Positions 1 through 7,374 of a stretch of 64,000 nt of DNA are shown piece after piece. The first letter of the stretch is position 1, and the number at the start of each line of letters is the position of its first letter. The notes below the pieces were generated by a model. It was not told the DNA's origin and searched no databases. It saw only the letters and a list, made by a program, of their open reading frames with translations. A program made the translations under genes and the position numbers. The DNA is from Paenibacillus rhizophilus (GTDB lineage Bacteria > Bacillota > Bacilli > Paenibacillales > Paenibacillaceae), in NCBI RefSeq assembly GCF_003854965.1, contig NZ_RQPI01000001.1, forward strand, positions 434,001-498,000. The letters run 5' to 3'.

Positions 1-266
1 GCAATTTCTTTGCCAAGGACGGACGTCTGCGGCAGATTCCGGCGCAATACAAGAAAAAACTGATCGCCCTCCAGCATATTGTCGAACAGTTGAAGCCGGG
101 CGTGGTATATAGCGAGAAAGAAATCAACGCCTTCATCAAACAGTACCATGACGACTTTGCCACCATCCGCCGCGAGTTTATCATGCATCAGTTCATGTAC
201 AGGGAGAACGACAAGTATGAGCTCAATCCGCGTGAAATATGGACGCATTGGGAATCTGTCAAATAA
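1..266 (+). CDS. C-terminal part of a DUF2087-domain protein (truncated by window edge)
   Basis: The open frame enters at base 3 and runs 87 codons to TAA at 264-266. It reads NFFAKDGRLRQIPAQYKKK, then a YSEKEINAFI segment and a DDFATIRREFIMHQFMYR segment. This pattern (phenylalanine-aspartate-glycine, IPA, YSE-E-N, D-A-RRE) is typical of DUF2087, which usually forms the C-terminal half of small ArsR-like or stand-alone transcription-associated proteins. The N-terminal part, and with it any HTH domain, lies outside the window. Function is not known; the domain assignment is by recollection of the family pattern. Confidence 0.7.
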   Translation, partial: NFFAKDGRLRQIPAQYKKKLIALQHIVEQLKPGVVYSEKEINAFIKQYHDDFATIRREFIMHQFMYRENDKYELNPREIWTHWESVK

Positions 267-385
267 TCGTCTTATAAATCGTACGGTTCTGTGACAGTAA
301 GAATTTGATTTGATTAAAATTAAGATTGTGGAATAAAATAGAATTGTAAGCGTTATCTATGGCAACTAGAAAGGAGTCTTTCGAA

Positions 386-841
386 ATGCTTTTTAAAAAG
401 TTTAAGAAAGAACCCGTCCCAAGCCAGGTCACCGTAACGTTGCCGGATGTTAAACAGGCCGTTCGCCAATTCGAATTGGATATGCCCGCCAAAATCAACC
501 GTACCGTCCTGATGAAGGACGACAAAAGCATCGATTTGTCCCGGCTGGCCCGTTATTTGGGCGGAAGATCCGAGCAAAAGTTCTATATGTCGAGGGAAAC
601 GTTTGAAATTTTTGAGGAAGGGGATAAGGACATTCCCTATTTTCTCGATATGGTTCAGTCGGCGGTCGATAACTATATCAGTGATACAGGCAAGCTTCCT
701 CTGCGTGAAGAAGCAACGCTTCCCGAGGTTCACTATCACTTGCTGTCCAGTCAAAGATATTTGAAGGAAACGCCGCCATTTCCGCTGTATATCACGGAAG
801 ATGAATTGATGCTGACCCACCGCCGTGAGCATTTCAAGTGA
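386..841 (+). CDS. Conserved hypothetical protein, possibly DUF3939 family
   Basis: A 151-residue soluble protein beginning MLFKKFKKEPVPSQ. The frame stays open upstream to an ATG at 359, but AGAAAGGAG at 368-375 sits 10 nt before the ATG at 386, so 386 is the better start. It has a charged N-terminus, no membrane segment, and a central LARYLGGRSEQKFYMSRETFEIFEE region followed by a short helical stretch and a C-terminal YITEDELML. I believe it resembles the Bacillales family DUF3939 but cannot confirm it. It is a single-gene unit ending in an intrinsic terminator. Function unknown. Confidence 0.65.
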   Translation: MLFKKFKKEPVPSQVTVTLPDVKQAVRQFELDMPAKINRTVLMKDDKSIDLSRLARYLGGRSEQKFYMSRETFEIFEEGDKDIPYFLDMVQSAVDNYISDTGKLPLREEATLPEVHYHLLSSQRYLKETPPFPLYITEDELMLTHRREHFK

Positions 842-844
842 CAC

Positions 845-943
845 AAGCCGCCAGCGCTTGCAGCCGGGCCTGGACCGGTAACGCCGAACTGCACATTTAG
901 TTGCAGGACGGCACCTGCAGAGCTTTGGCGGGCTTATTTTTTT
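845..943 (+). terminator. Long imperfect terminator hairpin
   Basis: AAGCCGCCAGCGCTTGCAG at 845-863 pairs imperfectly with CTGCAGAGCTTTGGCGGGCTT near 915-935, followed by ATTTTTTT. The roughly 50-nt loop can form its own CTGCA/TGCAG stem. It lies directly after the gene ending at 841. Confidence 0.7.
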
Positions 944-945
944 CC

Positions 946-1776
946 TCATGAAATCTTGTTATCCAGCAGCCGCTCCAGCCTCTGTCTTGATTCCGTGTCG
1001 CTTGCCAGGTGGACGGTAATCGTCGCATTCGGCAGCTCTTCCGCTTGAAAGGAAAGATAGCTCAGGCGAATATCGCCGACGTCAGGATGATGGATCAGTT
1101 TCTTGCCTTCCGGCGTCCCCGCAATGGTTTGTTCATTCCACCAATTCTCAAATTTGCCGCTGTGCCGAAGGAGCTGATTAATCAATTCCGTCCGTTCCGG
1201 ATTCTCCGGAAACTGGCTGTGGACCATTCTTAGCTGACTCACGCGCAGTTTGGCATGACCTTCCCAGTTGTCCAGCAGCTTTTCCATATATGGGTCCATG
1301 AACGAGCGCCAGATTGAATTGCGCTGCAGCCTGGTCATTGCCGAATAATCCCCGAATACCGACAGAGCGGCCTGATTCCAGGCAATAATATTCCACTCGT
1401 GGTCGGTGATATAAGCGGGATAAGGATTTTGCAAATCCAGAAACTGCTGCATTCCGGAACTGACTTTAAATGAGCCGGGTGTTTCGTCGGGCAGCCGCTG
1501 CGCCGCCAGAGTATACAAATATTCCCGTTCTTTTCGATTTAGCTGCAGAGCATCGCTTAAGGTCAGCAATACCTCGGCTGAAGGGCGGACAGGCCTGCCC
1601 TGCTCCAAACGAACATACCAATCTATGCTTAAACCGGCCAATTCCGCAACTTCCTCGCGGCGTAATCCCTCAACCCGCCGTTTGCTTCCCGTAGGTAAAC
1701 CAACCTGCTCCGGTGTGAGCGAAGCGCGTTTTTTCTTTAAAAAAAGCCCCAATTCCTGATGCTTGTCTTGTGTCAT
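946..1776 (-). CDS. XRE-family regulator with MmyB-like ligand-binding domain
   Basis: A 276-residue transcription regulator. Residues about 8-85 form an XRE-type helix-turn-helix with the hallmark GLRREEVAELAGLSIDWYVR. The rest (HEWNIIAWNQAALSVFGD, then a C-terminal VGDIRLSYLSFQ segment) is the PAS-like MmyB ligand-binding domain. Family members usually repress a divergent dehydrogenase or exporter gene and respond to a small molecule. Here the divergent neighbour is the MFS transporter at 1894, with an imperfect dyad in the 117-bp gap, so autoregulation plus exporter control is the natural inference. AAAGGGGCGG precedes the ATG. The inducer cannot be read from sequence. Confidence 0.85.
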   Translation of the reverse strand: MTQDKHQELGLFLKKKRASLTPEQVGLPTGSKRRVEGLRREEVAELAGLSIDWYVRLEQGRPVRPSAEVLLTLSDALQLNRKEREYLYTLAAQRLPDETPGSFKVSSGMQQFLDLQNPYPAYITDHEWNIIAWNQAALSVFGDYSAMTRLQRNSIWRSFMDPYMEKLLDNWEGHAKLRVSQLRMVHSQFPENPERTELINQLLRHSGKFENWWNEQTIAGTPEGKKLIHHPDVGDIRLSYLSFQAEELPNATITVHLASDTESRQRLERLLDNKIS

Positions 1777-1852
1777 GACAAAGCCGCCCCTTTCGCTTGC
1801 ATAGGTCCGCCAATCCTAGGATCACGCGTATCTTCTTACCGTCCAGAGTTCA

Positions 1853-1874
1853 TTATACACTGGGTCGTATACAA
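1853..1874. promoter_or_regulatory. Imperfect dyad between divergent regulator and exporter
   Basis: TTATACAC and GTATACAA are separated by 6 bp; 6 of 8 positions are symmetric. It lies in the shared upstream region of the MmyB-like regulator and the MFS gene, the expected place for its operator. No binding evidence. Confidence 0.35.
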
Positions 1875-1893
1875 GTAGAGAGGATGATCTGCC

Positions 1894-3114
1894 ATGGAAT
1901 CTGGCGCAAAGCTTAAGCATTTCCCTGTAGCTCTGCAATGGCTGCTTACCTTTGTGTGCATGCTTGCCGTTGCCAATTTGTATTATGATCAGGTTTTGCT
2001 TTCGGATATCGCCAATAGTTTTAATGTTCATCCGAATCAATCAGGATTACTGTTCACGGTCATTCAAGTGGGCTACACGCTCGGTTTATTATTTATCGTT
2101 CCGCTTGGCGACCGCTTTGACAGACGAAAGCTGGTTCTTGCCAGCCTGCTGCTGTCGGCTTTTTGGCTGGTTGCAATGACGATTATGCCTTCGTTCAGGC
2201 TTCTGCTGATTGCCGGGTTTGGCCTGGGGTTCAGCACGGTTGCGGCGCAGCTCATTATTCCGTTCGTTTCTTCAAACATGGATTCGGCAAAAAAAGGAGC
2301 GGTAACGGGAAGGCTGCTAACCGGCGTCTTCCTCGGGGTGCTGGTAGGCCGTGTGGCCGGTGGATGGATCGGACAACTATATGACTGGCGGACCGTACAC
2401 CTGATTGCAGGAGGCATTTTATTGCTGTTAGCCGGTTATCTGTTTATGAAGCTGCCGAAAGATTCGATCCGGAAGCAAAGTTCGTACATACAAATCATGC
2501 GGTCAATGGTTCCCCTGCTCAGGGAGGAGCCGGTATTGAGGGAAACGATTTTTTTCGGCGCGGCCGCCTTTGCCGCCTTCAATGTCTTCTGGGTCCCCCT
2601 TTCATTTATTCTGAACGGCGCGCCTTATCATTTCGGGAACGGGATCAACGGAACATTCGGCGTCATCGGAATCGCAGGCACCTTGGCAGCGGGTTTCGCA
2701 GGCCGGCTGTCGGACGGCAATCATGCTCGCGGGTGGAATGTGGCTGCGCTGCTGACGATGATATTCTCTTTTGTACTATTAGGCATGGGTTGGTATCATG
2801 TATCAGTGCTCATAGCCGTCACTTTTGTGCTTGATGTAGGCTCCCGAATGAACATGACTTTAAACCAAGGACGTTTAAGCCGCCTGAATCCGGCACATCA
2901 CAGCCGTCTAAATTCACTCTATATGGTTGGATATTATCTTGGCGGTTCCTTCGGCTCATGGGTGGGGAGCGCCGCCTATCAATACGGGCATGTGAGCGGA
3001 ATGATTGCCGCTGGATGCGTGCTTCTGAGCTTGCCGGTTGTTTATTTCCTTGTCAGTTTAAGGAATCATCGGCGCATCCCGTTAAATGCCAATGATTTTG
3101 TTCGGAAAGTATGA
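1894..3114 (+). CDS. MFS transporter, DHA1/NepI-like
   Basis: A 406-residue major facilitator with about 12 hydrophobic segments. It opens with WLLTFVCMLAVANLYYDQVLL, a start typical of NepI/YnfM-like exporters, and has the loop 2-3 signature (PLGDRFDRRKLV) near residues 68-79. A second, diverged copy of that loop (GRLSDGNHARG) follows TM8. Members of this DHA1 group are proton-driven exporters of drugs, sugars or nucleosides. GAGAGG lies about 10 nt before the ATG. The divergent MmyB-like regulator suggests inducible export of the regulator's ligand; the substrate is unknown. Confidence 0.85.
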   Translation: MESGAKLKHFPVALQWLLTFVCMLAVANLYYDQVLLSDIANSFNVHPNQSGLLFTVIQVGYTLGLLFIVPLGDRFDRRKLVLASLLLSAFWLVAMTIMPSFRLLLIAGFGLGFSTVAAQLIIPFVSSNMDSAKKGAVTGRLLTGVFLGVLVGRVAGGWIGQLYDWRTVHLIAGGILLLLAGYLFMKLPKDSIRKQSSYIQIMRSMVPLLREEPVLRETIFFGAAAFAAFNVFWVPLSFILNGAPYHFGNGINGTFGVIGIAGTLAAGFAGRLSDGNHARGWNVAALLTMIFSFVLLGMGWYHVSVLIAVTFVLDVGSRMNMTLNQGRLSRLNPAHHSRLNSLYMVGYYLGGSFGSWVGSAAYQYGHVSGMIAAGCVLLSLPVVYFLVSLRNHRRIPLNANDFVRKV

Positions 3115-3240
3115 GAACGCTCCTGATTCACCCTTTTTGCGAAACGGTCTTCACTTAGAGTAAAGCGCCATAGTACAATGGTTCCTGAAAGCCCGCTTAC
3201 GGGCGACTCTACGCATTAAGAAAAGCAAGGGGAATCAGGT

Positions 3241-3912
3241 ATGGAAACCGTAAAAGCTTTGCTGTTTGATCTTGACAATACGCTTATGGACAGGGATAGC
3301 ACCTTTCGAAGCTTCAGCACGCAGTTTGTCTCTCATTTTCTCGGCCATCTGGAGCCGGACCGGCAGCTGGAAATCGTGGAAGATATCATAGTCAGGGATG
3401 CCGACGGGTATCGGGACAAGGACGGATTTTTCCGGGAACTGAGCGAGGTTCTGCCTTGGCGGGAATCCGTTTCGCCTGCAGAGATCCGCGCATTTTACGA
3501 CTTGAATTATTCAGGTCATGGCGCGCTGATGAAGCATGCGGTCGAATCGCTTGGGTTTCTGAGGGAGCGCGGCTATGAGCTTGGTCTGTTAACGAACGGA
3601 AAAAGCGACATCCAGCACGGGAAAATCGATTTTCTTGGATTGCGCAGCCATTTCAAATCGATCGTGATTTCCGGCGAAGCCGGAATCAGCAAGCCGGACC
3701 CCGCCATCTATCGCCTGGCGCTGGACAAGCTGGGTTACGGCCCGGAAGAGACCGTGTTCATCGGGGATCATCCCGTGAACGATATTTGGGGCGCGGGGCG
3801 CGCCGGAATGAAGGGAATCTGGCTCCGCCGCAACCATCCGTGGAACGACAAGCTGGATGTGAAGCCCTGGAAGACCATCGATGATCTCCACGAGCTGCGC
3901 AGTATTTTGTAA
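3241..3912 (+). CDS. HAD-superfamily hydrolase (subfamily IA)
   Basis: A 223-residue HAD phosphatase. Motif I is FDLDNT (nucleophile Asp10, acid Asp12), motif II is the threonine in LLTNG, motif III is the lysine in SKPDP, and motif IV is GDHPVND. The helical insertion after motif I is the C1 cap of HAD-IA enzymes such as YjjG/PynA-like nucleotidases or phosphoglycolate phosphatases. All catalytic residues are present, so it should be active, but the substrate cannot be assigned. RBS AAGGGGA lies upstream. It is followed by the promoter of the rsgA leader. Confidence 0.85.
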   Translation: METVKALLFDLDNTLMDRDSTFRSFSTQFVSHFLGHLEPDRQLEIVEDIIVRDADGYRDKDGFFRELSEVLPWRESVSPAEIRAFYDLNYSGHGALMKHAVESLGFLRERGYELGLLTNGKSDIQHGKIDFLGLRSHFKSIVISGEAGISKPDPAIYRLALDKLGYGPEETVFIGDHPVNDIWGAGRAGMKGIWLRRNHPWNDKLDVKPWKTIDDLHELRSIL

Positions 3913-3929
3913 AATAGGCTGGCTCAGGG

Positions 3930-3959
3930 TTGACAGCGGGACTCTCTCCCGTTTATGAT
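3930..3959 (+). promoter_or_regulatory. Sigma-A promoter of the rsgA leader
   Basis: TTGACA (3930-3935), an 18-bp spacer and TATGAT (3954-3959) make a near-consensus promoter. Transcription should begin near 3966, about 28 nt before the leader reading frame and 460 nt before the rsgA-like start. Confidence 0.75.
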
Positions 3960-3993
3960 GACACCATAAATTACCGGAAGGAGAGGATGTATT

Positions 3994-4077
3994 ATGACAG
4001 TTTATACGGCTTGGGTCTTGTCGGTTGTTACTGCTCAGGATACGTGTCTTCCGGGAACAGGCTGCGGGCGTAGGTAG
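3994..4077 (+). CDS. Putative 27-residue leader peptide ahead of the rsgA-like gene
   Basis: A short frame beginning MTVYTAWVLS and ending CLPGTGCGRR. GGAAGGAGAGG upstream is a very strong ribosome binding site, better than those of many long genes here. Its last codons and stop lie inside a stable hairpin (4061-4087), and two intrinsic terminators follow before the next gene. That layout is the one used in ribosome-mediated attenuation. A second frame (ATG at 3987, 28 codons) overlaps it but sits only 3 nt after the AAGGAG. No known leader peptide was recognised; peptide identity and translation are inferred. Confidence 0.5.
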   Translation: MTVYTAWVLSVVTAQDTCLPGTGCGRR

Positions 4078-4087
4078 ACGCCGCAGC
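4061..4087 (+). promoter_or_regulatory. Leader hairpin spanning the stop codon of the short ORF
   Basis: GCTGCGGGCGT (4061-4071) pairs with ACGCCGCAGC (4078-4087) with one bulge and a six-base loop that contains the TAG stop of the leader frame. A ribosome stalled or finishing here would hold the stem open. Confidence 0.55.
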
Positions 4088-4117
4088 GTAAGCGCGCACT
4101 TTTTGTTGATTGTCAGC

Positions 4118-4153
4118 GCCGCCGGGGACCGTATCGGTTCCGGCGGCTTTTTT
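4118..4153 (+). terminator. First leader terminator upstream of rsgA
   Basis: GCCGCCGGGGACC (4118-4130) pairs with GGTTCCGGCGGC (4136-4147), followed by six T. It lies 270 nt before the rsgA-like start and 40 nt after the leader ORF, so it would stop transcripts before the gene. Confidence 0.8.
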
Positions 4154-4290
4154 GCATATGCCGATTAGACTCGGAGAAGTCTGACCGCATATGCGCGTTC
4201 ACAGCGATTAGGCGTCCATTGGACCCGCCGCTGTATACGCAAGGCGATAGGTCAAGATGTCTCTTGAGTAAAGGGACCCTGCCTCTCTCC

Positions 4291-4326
4291 GCCCGCCGGA
4301 ACGATTTAAGTTCCGGCGGGCTTTTT
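4291..4326 (+). terminator. Second leader terminator upstream of rsgA
   Basis: GCCCGCCGGAAC (4291-4302) and GTTCCGGCGGGC (4310-4321) form a perfect 12-bp stem with a 7-nt loop, followed by five T. Its stem arms resemble those of the first terminator. Between the two lies a further structured stretch: GCATATGC at about 4145-4152 and 4192-4199 brackets an AGACT/AGTCT stem. Confidence 0.8.
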
Positions 4327-4425
4327 GCGTTATACGCGGCTGTTATCCCAGCTAATATGCGCGGTTCCCGGTTCAGAAGAATGAAAGATTGTGCAAGAAG
4401 AATAATCAAACAATGGAGGTATCGC

Positions 4426-5517
4426 ATGACGATACGGCAATACGGATGGAATGAATATTGGATCAATCAATGGAGCGGCATGACAATACACGAAACGGAA
4501 AGAGAAACTCTCATTCCCGGGCGGATTGTCGGAGATTTCGGGAGCAAATATCGGATACGGACGGATGACGGAGAGCAGTGGGGGGAACTTTCGGGCAGGC
4601 TCCGGCACACCCTGGAGACCTTCGGCGAATACCCTGCTGTCGGCGACTGGACCTCGGTCAAAAAGGCGGACGGCGGGCATCTTATCATTCAAGGCGTGCT
4701 GCCCCGCCGGAGCGTTATTTCCCGGAAGGCGGCAGGATCACAGCCGCGGGAACAGATCGTAGCCGCCAACATCGATACGCTGTTTCTGGTCAGCGCGCTG
4801 AATGATGACTACAATCTCCGGCGTATGGAGAGGTATCTCATTATGGCCTGGAACAGTGGGGCGTCGCCGGTTATCCTGCTCACCAAGGCGGATTTATGCC
4901 ATGATCCGGAATCTAAAATCGCGGAGATGGAAATGACCGCTCCCGGTGTTCCGGTGCATGCGGTCAGCGCGCATTTAGGAAGCGGGCGCGAATCCTTGCT
5001 GCCCTATGTCGGGGAAGGCCAGACGGTCGCTCTAACCGGGTCTTCGGGCTGCGGCAAATCGACGCTCGTCAACTGGCTCTGCGGCGCCGATCTTCAGCTT
5101 ACCCGGGAAGTAAGGGAGGATGACAGCAGAGGCCGCCATACAACGACGCGCCGCGAGCTGTTTCTTCTGCCGGACGGAGGCGTAATCGTCGACACCCCCG
5201 GCATGCGGGAGCTACAGCTGTGGGAGGACGACGGCGGGCTGGATCTCGCATTCGCCGATATCGGGCAGCTTTCAGAGCGCTGCCGGTATGCGGACTGCCG
5301 TCATGAACGCGAAGAGGGCTGTGCCGTTCTGGAGGCGGTCAGCAGCGGGGAGCTTGAGGAGAAACGGCTGCAGAGCTACCGAAAAACTCAGCGCGAGCTT
5401 CAGTATCAAACCGCCAAGGAGGCCAAATCCAAGCGGAAAAGCGGGGCCGGCTCCGTGCAAAAAACGGCTTCCTCGCGTTCCCGAAAATACGGTTGGCGGA
5501 GGGAAGCGGAGGATTGA
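4426..5517 (+). CDS. rsgA: RsgA-like ribosome-assembly GTPase (circularly permuted)
   Basis: A 363-residue circularly permuted GTPase. The frame is open from 4219, but TGGAGGT lies 6 nt before the ATG at 4426, which gives a normal N-terminus. Order of motifs: an OB-like domain (residues about 25-95), G4 LLTKADL, G1 GSSGCGKST, G3 DTPGMRE, then a C-terminal zinc finger (CRYADCRHEREEGC). RsgA binds the 30S subunit late in assembly. The length is closer to the longer RsgA type than to the roughly 300-residue YloQ/CpgA, so this may be a second paralog. The C-terminal tail is Lys/Arg/Ser-rich, as expected for an RNA-binding protein. Two terminators and a short ORF precede it, implying conditional read-through. 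Confidence 0.88.
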   Translation: MTIRQYGWNEYWINQWSGMTIHETERETLIPGRIVGDFGSKYRIRTDDGEQWGELSGRLRHTLETFGEYPAVGDWTSVKKADGGHLIIQGVLPRRSVISRKAAGSQPREQIVAANIDTLFLVSALNDDYNLRRMERYLIMAWNSGASPVILLTKADLCHDPESKIAEMEMTAPGVPVHAVSAHLGSGRESLLPYVGEGQTVALTGSSGCGKSTLVNWLCGADLQLTREVREDDSRGRHTTTRRELFLLPDGGVIVDTPGMRELQLWEDDGGLDLAFADIGQLSERCRYADCRHEREEGCAVLEAVSSGELEEKRLQSYRKTQRELQYQTAKEAKSKRKSGAGSVQKTASSRSRKYGWRREAED

Positions 5518-5779
5518 CCCAATAGAGTTTATCCAAGGGTCTATCCATTTTGGGACCGATCGGGGGGGCAGATGTTCGAGTGGGAGAAAAAGACAAAAAA
5601 AATTCAAATTTTTTTGCCGGCCTACATTCTGATTTCTTCCGTATCGGCCCCTCAACATATTTGAATGTGAGCGTTTTTTTGACATGGCTAGTGTCAATAT
5701 ATAGAAGACGGGCAAATGGAGCCGGCCAATTGACCTATATTATGGAGGCTGTATTCGCATACTGGGCGCCAAACGGCCC
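5518..5779. other. Intergenic stretch without a recognisable gene
   Basis: No supported reading frame was seen. It contains an A/T hairpin-like run (AAAAAAAATTCAAATTTTTTTG near 5593-5615, a weak terminator for rsgA) and a perfect TTGACA/TGTCAA dyad at 5679-5697, which could be an operator overlapping a -35-like hexamer without a convincing -10. Confidence 0.4.
5679..5697. promoter_or_regulatory. Perfect 6-bp inverted repeat TTGACA-N7-TGTCAA
   Basis: The left arm is identical to a consensus -35 hexamer, so a protein bound here could block RNA polymerase. It lies 180 bp upstream of the 43-codon gene. No matching regulator is recognised nearby. Confidence 0.3.
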
Positions 5780-5804
5780 GTTTAAAATGCGATAGGGTGG
5801 GTAA
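5780..5804 (+). promoter_or_regulatory. Sigma-B/sigma-F-type promoter candidate
   Basis: GTTTAA (5780-5785), a 13-bp spacer and GGGTAA (5799-5804) closely follow the general stress consensus GTTTAA/GGGTAT. The same bases can be read as a forespore sigma-F promoter (GTTTA, then GGGTAAATA). It would start transcription near 5812, 60 nt before the small gene. Confidence 0.45.
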
Positions 5805-5874
5805 ATAGGGGATACAAGGCGGGCAGGGAATGTTCTCCTGCACTCCCTGCAGAACGATTAAAGGAGCGTTTGAC

Positions 5875-6006
5875 ATGTCCATTGACCGTTTTATTATTAA
5901 AAAATTGGACAACTGTCACGAGCAGACGAGAATCAATTTGGTTAAGCTGTTTCAGCTTCGGATTCAACGGGCGGAAAAGGCGGAGAACAACCATAAGACA
6001 GGATGA
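5875..6006 (+). CDS. Small basic protein of 43 residues, unknown
   Basis: Begins MSIDRFIIKKLDN and ends KAENNHKTG. AAAGGAG ends 8 nt before the ATG, and a very strong terminator follows at 6048, so it looks like a genuine monocistronic gene. The peptide is predicted to be mostly one amphipathic helix with many Lys/Arg/Gln residues, without cysteines or a hydrophobic segment. No family was recognised. The upstream promoter-like sequence suggests expression under stress or in the forespore. It is too short for most automatic gene finders. Confidence 0.55.
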   Translation: MSIDRFIIKKLDNCHEQTRINLVKLFQLRIQRAEKAENNHKTG

Positions 6007-6047
6007 TACGCCCGTGCTCGCGCAGAGACTTGAAGGGCCTAAATAAA

Positions 6048-6096
6048 AAGGGGGTGTCCCAAAAGCCATGAAATGGCTGCTTGGGACACCCCCTTT
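6048..6096. terminator. Perfect 16-bp hairpin with GGGGGTGTCCC arms
   Basis: AAAGGGGGTGTCCCAA (6048-6063) is exactly complementary to TTGGGACACCCCCTTT (6081-6096), with an inner AGCCAT/ATGGCT stem. It can end transcription from both sides (small gene on the left, minus-strand gene on the right). Arms of this kind also occur at ends of transposons and small mobile hairpins. Confidence 0.65.
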
Positions 6097-6132
6097 ACTT
6101 GCTGCTGGAAAGAACATCCGGGCCAGCACCAT

Positions 6133-6372
6133 TTAATAGAGGGAAAGTGCCAGGGAATCGTTTTCGCTATAACTGTGCAAAATGGCCTCGGAGCCTTTAA
6201 TTTCGATACTGATCAAAGAATTCAAACATTTTTTGAGAGCATTTTTACCTTTGTTGATTTTGAGTTCAAGCGTGCTGGTCAACAGTCTGAGCACTTTTTG
6301 TGTCGGCTGCTTATTTTCCGTAGTAAAATATACGGGTACGAGCTTGTTCTGGAATGTAATCAGCATTTTCAT
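6133..6372 (-). CDS. Hypothetical protein, 79 residues
   Basis: Begins MKMLITFQNKLVPVYFTTEN. On the minus strand GAGGTG lies 7 nt before the ATG. The sequence is lysine- and leucine-rich with a central SLISIEIKGSEAILHSYSENDSLAL segment and no membrane region. It is AT-richer than its neighbours, which hints at a different origin. It shares a 160-bp divergent region with the gene at 6534. No family recognised; the start and RBS support it being real. Confidence 0.5.
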   Translation of the reverse strand: MKMLITFQNKLVPVYFTTENKQPTQKVLRLLTSTLELKINKGKNALKKCLNSLISIEIKGSEAILHSYSENDSLALSLY

Positions 6373-6533
6373 TTGAAATCACCTCGTTACAGTTATTTCA
6401 TGATATAGATATTACCCGTTATTTCTTAATTTTACCTTAAAATTAGCTTATGATAACATAAAGATTGCTATATTTTCGCCGGAATTGAAAGGTTTGGCGT
6501 CTCTATTTCAGATACCGGAAGGAACCGATCGCA

Positions 6534-7202
6534 GTGTACGAAGATGAGTCAAAGGAATTATCGCGGTTTTTGATGCCTGAAGGCGGGAAGGAGCCCCGGG
6601 AAAAAGAGCTGCTCCAACTGACGGAAGAAACGGAACGGATGTGCCGCCTGCATTACATCAGCGGTGGTACGGAGAACGATCTGTTTGTATATGTGAGCAA
6701 GGATAAAATAATCGTAGATTGCCATAAAACATCGGCCAGCTCCTCCTATGAGCTGAAGGAAGCCGATAATCTGGAAGGCGTTCGCACCCTTCTGCTGGAC
6801 GGCATTTCCCTGCCGAAAACAAGCTGCGGGGACAGTCCAGCCCTTCTGATGTCCAGACATGAGTACCATGAAATCAGAAAGAAGGCGGCCTTCAGCTCCC
6901 TAAGCGAACTGAGCCGGCAAATGGAGGCGGCGACAGGCGACTCCGGGCTGTCCGCCCTGTTTGCCCAAAGCGTGAAAAGCCGGCATTTGACAGGAGAGCT
7001 GCGGATTTGCTCCAGAAGCTGCGGCGGCTGGTCTTTTCAGTATGCGTCATTCCTTGCAGACCTTTCATGCGGATGGCTGCTGCGCATGAGCTGCGGGAGT
7101 GAAGAGGATTGGATGTCGGCGGCGCCTGTTGGCAAGGAGCAGTTCAGCGCCGCTTTTCTCCGATGGTTACTGCATTTGAAACCGCTTGTAGCCGCAAAAT
7201 GA
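6534..7202 (+). CDS. Hypothetical protein, 222 residues
   Basis: Starts with GTG after GGAAGGA (about 9 nt spacing). The N-terminal half is acidic (residues 1-60, a MYEDESKELSRFL start, then a YVSKDKIIVDCHK strand-like stretch). The C-terminal half carries several Cys, Trp and Ser residues (ICSRSCGGWSFQYASFLADLS) and ends KPLVAAK. No signal peptide, membrane segment or known motif was found. It stands alone between the divergent small gene and the ABC transporter operon. Function unknown. Confidence 0.55.
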   Translation: MYEDESKELSRFLMPEGGKEPREKELLQLTEETERMCRLHYISGGTENDLFVYVSKDKIIVDCHKTSASSSYELKEADNLEGVRTLLLDGISLPKTSCGDSPALLMSRHEYHEIRKKAAFSSLSELSRQMEAATGDSGLSALFAQSVKSRHLTGELRICSRSCGGWSFQYASFLADLSCGWLLRMSCGSEEDWMSAAPVGKEQFSAAFLRWLLHLKPLVAAK

Positions 7203-7374
7203 CCGGCGAAGCAAATTCGGCGTGACTAAAAATCGCTTCAGTATCTCCCCCTATATTAACCAAACCATAGGCACCCGCATATATTTAAATAATCCCACTA
7301 TAAGCGGGGCTTTCGCTTCGAAGCGGTTTAGATCAAGAAGGGGTAACCCTTGGGAGAAAGGAGAAATTTGCAAT

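Noticed and set aside
259..531. A 90-codon minus-strand frame across the promoter region of the gene at 386
   Set aside because: Overlaps the start of a supported gene, no RBS, no family features.
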